Origin: Bacillota bacterium
GTDB lineage: Bacteria; Bacillota; Clostridia; DSM-8532
DNA: 21,318 bases
Direction of reading: 5' to 3'
Assembly: GCA_023459915.1 (NCBI GenBank)
Contig: JAEWSN010000173.1
Coordinates: 1-21,318, forward strand
Part shown: positions 20,651 to 21,318 of the stretch, piece after piece
How positions within the stretch are numbered: the first letter of the stretch is position 1
How the letters are laid out: every line of letters begins with the position of its first letter
Position numbers and translations under genes: made by a program
The notes under the pieces: model-generated
Databases searched by the model: none
The model's input: only the letters and a program-made list of their open reading frames with translations
What the model was told of the DNA's origin: nothing

Positions 20651-21318
20651 ATGGATAATTTTATTTTCAGAAACCCCACACGCATCCTGTTCGGCAAGGG
20701 CATGGAGGCCCAGGTGGGCACGGAAACCGCCAAATACGCCAAAAAGGTGCTGGTGCACTATGGCGGTGGCAGTGTGAAGAAGAGCGGCCTGCTCGACCAG
20801 GTCACCGCCTCGCTGAAAGCGGCCGGCGTTGATTACCTCGAACTCGGCGGCGTCCAGCCGAATCCGCGTCTGTCCCTGGTTCACCAGGGTGTGAAGCTGT
20901 GCCGTGAAAACGGTGTTGAGCTGATTCTGGCAGTTGGCGGTGGCAGCGTCATCGACTCCTCGAAGGCCATTGCCATGGGCGTGCCGTACGAGGGGGATGT
21001 CTGGGATTTCTACGCCGGCAAGGAGACGCTGACGCAAGCGCTCCCCGTGGCCACCGTGCTCACCATTCCGGCGGCCGGCAGCGAATCCTCGGATTCCACC
21101 GTCATCACCAATGAGGATGGCTGGCTCAAGCGCGGCTTCGGCAGCGAGCTGGTGTATCCGGTGTTCTCCATCCTCAACCCGGAGCGCATGTACACCCTGC
21201 CGCCCTTCCAGGTGGTCTGTGGCGCGGCGGACATCATGGCGCACATGATGGAACGCTATTTCACCAACAGCAAAAATGTGGAGACCATTGACCGCATCAT
21301 TGAATCCACCATCAAGAC
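20651..21318 (+). CDS. Iron-containing alcohol dehydrogenase, BdhA/YqhD-like (3' end beyond window)
   Basis: The first 222 residues of a group III (iron-dependent) NAD(P)H alcohol dehydrogenase, which reduces aldehydes to alcohols in fermentation. The opening MDNFIFRNPTRILFGKG is typical of butanol dehydrogenases. YGGGS (37-41) and GGGSVID (96-102) form the nucleotide site, and IPAAGSESSDSTVI (139-152) is conserved. The first two metal ligands are Asp194 and His198 in GAADIMAHMMERYF; the remaining two histidines would lie past the window edge. AAGGAGG at 20640-20646, 4 nt before the ATG, sets the start. The same frame is open upstream to an ATG at 20465, but the family begins at MDNF. Confidence 0.94.
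   Translation, partial: MDNFIFRNPTRILFGKGMEAQVGTETAKYAKKVLVHYGGGSVKKSGLLDQVTASLKAAGVDYLELGGVQPNPRLSLVHQGVKLCRENGVELILAVGGGSVIDSSKAIAMGVPYEGDVWDFYAGKETLTQALPVATVLTIPAAGSESSDSTVITNEDGWLKRGFGSELVYPVFSILNPERMYTLPPFQVVCGAADIMAHMMERYFTNSKNVETIDRIIESTIK

Overview
The window looks like ordinary chromosome from an anaerobic, fairly GC-rich Bacillota (Firmicutes, Clostridia-like) bacterium. The reasoning is a LytTR regulator followed by a DUF3021 membrane protein, a GlpP-type antiterminator, a free-standing rubredoxin and an iron-dependent alcohol dehydrogenase. Strong GGAGG-type ribosome binding sites and clear TTGACA/TATAAT-like promoters fit the same view. The genus cannot be told from the sequence. 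No transposase, integrase, phage gene or CRISPR array was found.

Layout. Positions 1-3622: the first codons of a leftward gene, a rightward aldo/keto reductase, then two leftward genes (a zinc-ribbon/AIM24-fold protein and a Gfo/Idh/MocA sugar-type dehydrogenase). Positions 3910-4896: an acetyl-xylan-esterase/cephalosporin-C-deacetylase-type esterase, divergent from the dehydrogenase. Positions 4950-8371: a compact phosphorelay cluster (stand-alone Hpt, single-domain receiver, membrane hybrid histidine kinase) ended by a hairpin terminator. Positions 8511-11823: a MacB-type exporter operon (ATPase, membrane-fusion protein, permease) with ATGA overlaps. Positions 11964-14891: NUDIX hydrolase, Tex and rubredoxin. 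Positions 15101-17454: HAD phosphatase, GlpP and a TIM-barrel sugar isomerase/epimerase. Positions 17631-19925, leftward: DUF3021, LytTR and a membrane-anchored alpha/beta hydrolase. Positions 20127-20318, leftward: tRNA-Val(CAC) with terminator and promoter. From 20651: an iron-containing alcohol dehydrogenase cut by the window end.

Functionally the window mixes carbohydrate use (esterase, dehydrogenase, isomerase, GlpP), envelope or export functions (MacB-type exporter) and signalling (phosphorelay, LytTR). The phosphorelay has His and Asp phosphosites for a four-step relay but no DNA-binding or enzymatic output domain, so its target lies elsewhere.

The unexplained material is mostly in short non-coding stretches. 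It includes a 37-bp tandem repeat before glpP, a 9-bp repeat running through the DUF3021 stop codon, and a dispersed GGGGTCAGACCCC palindrome at two loci. There is also a 45-bp step duplication at the aldo/keto reductase stop, several perfect palindromes and a phased G-run array. I did not see a clearly new multi-gene system; the phosphorelay and the glpP leader region are the best candidates for follow-up.
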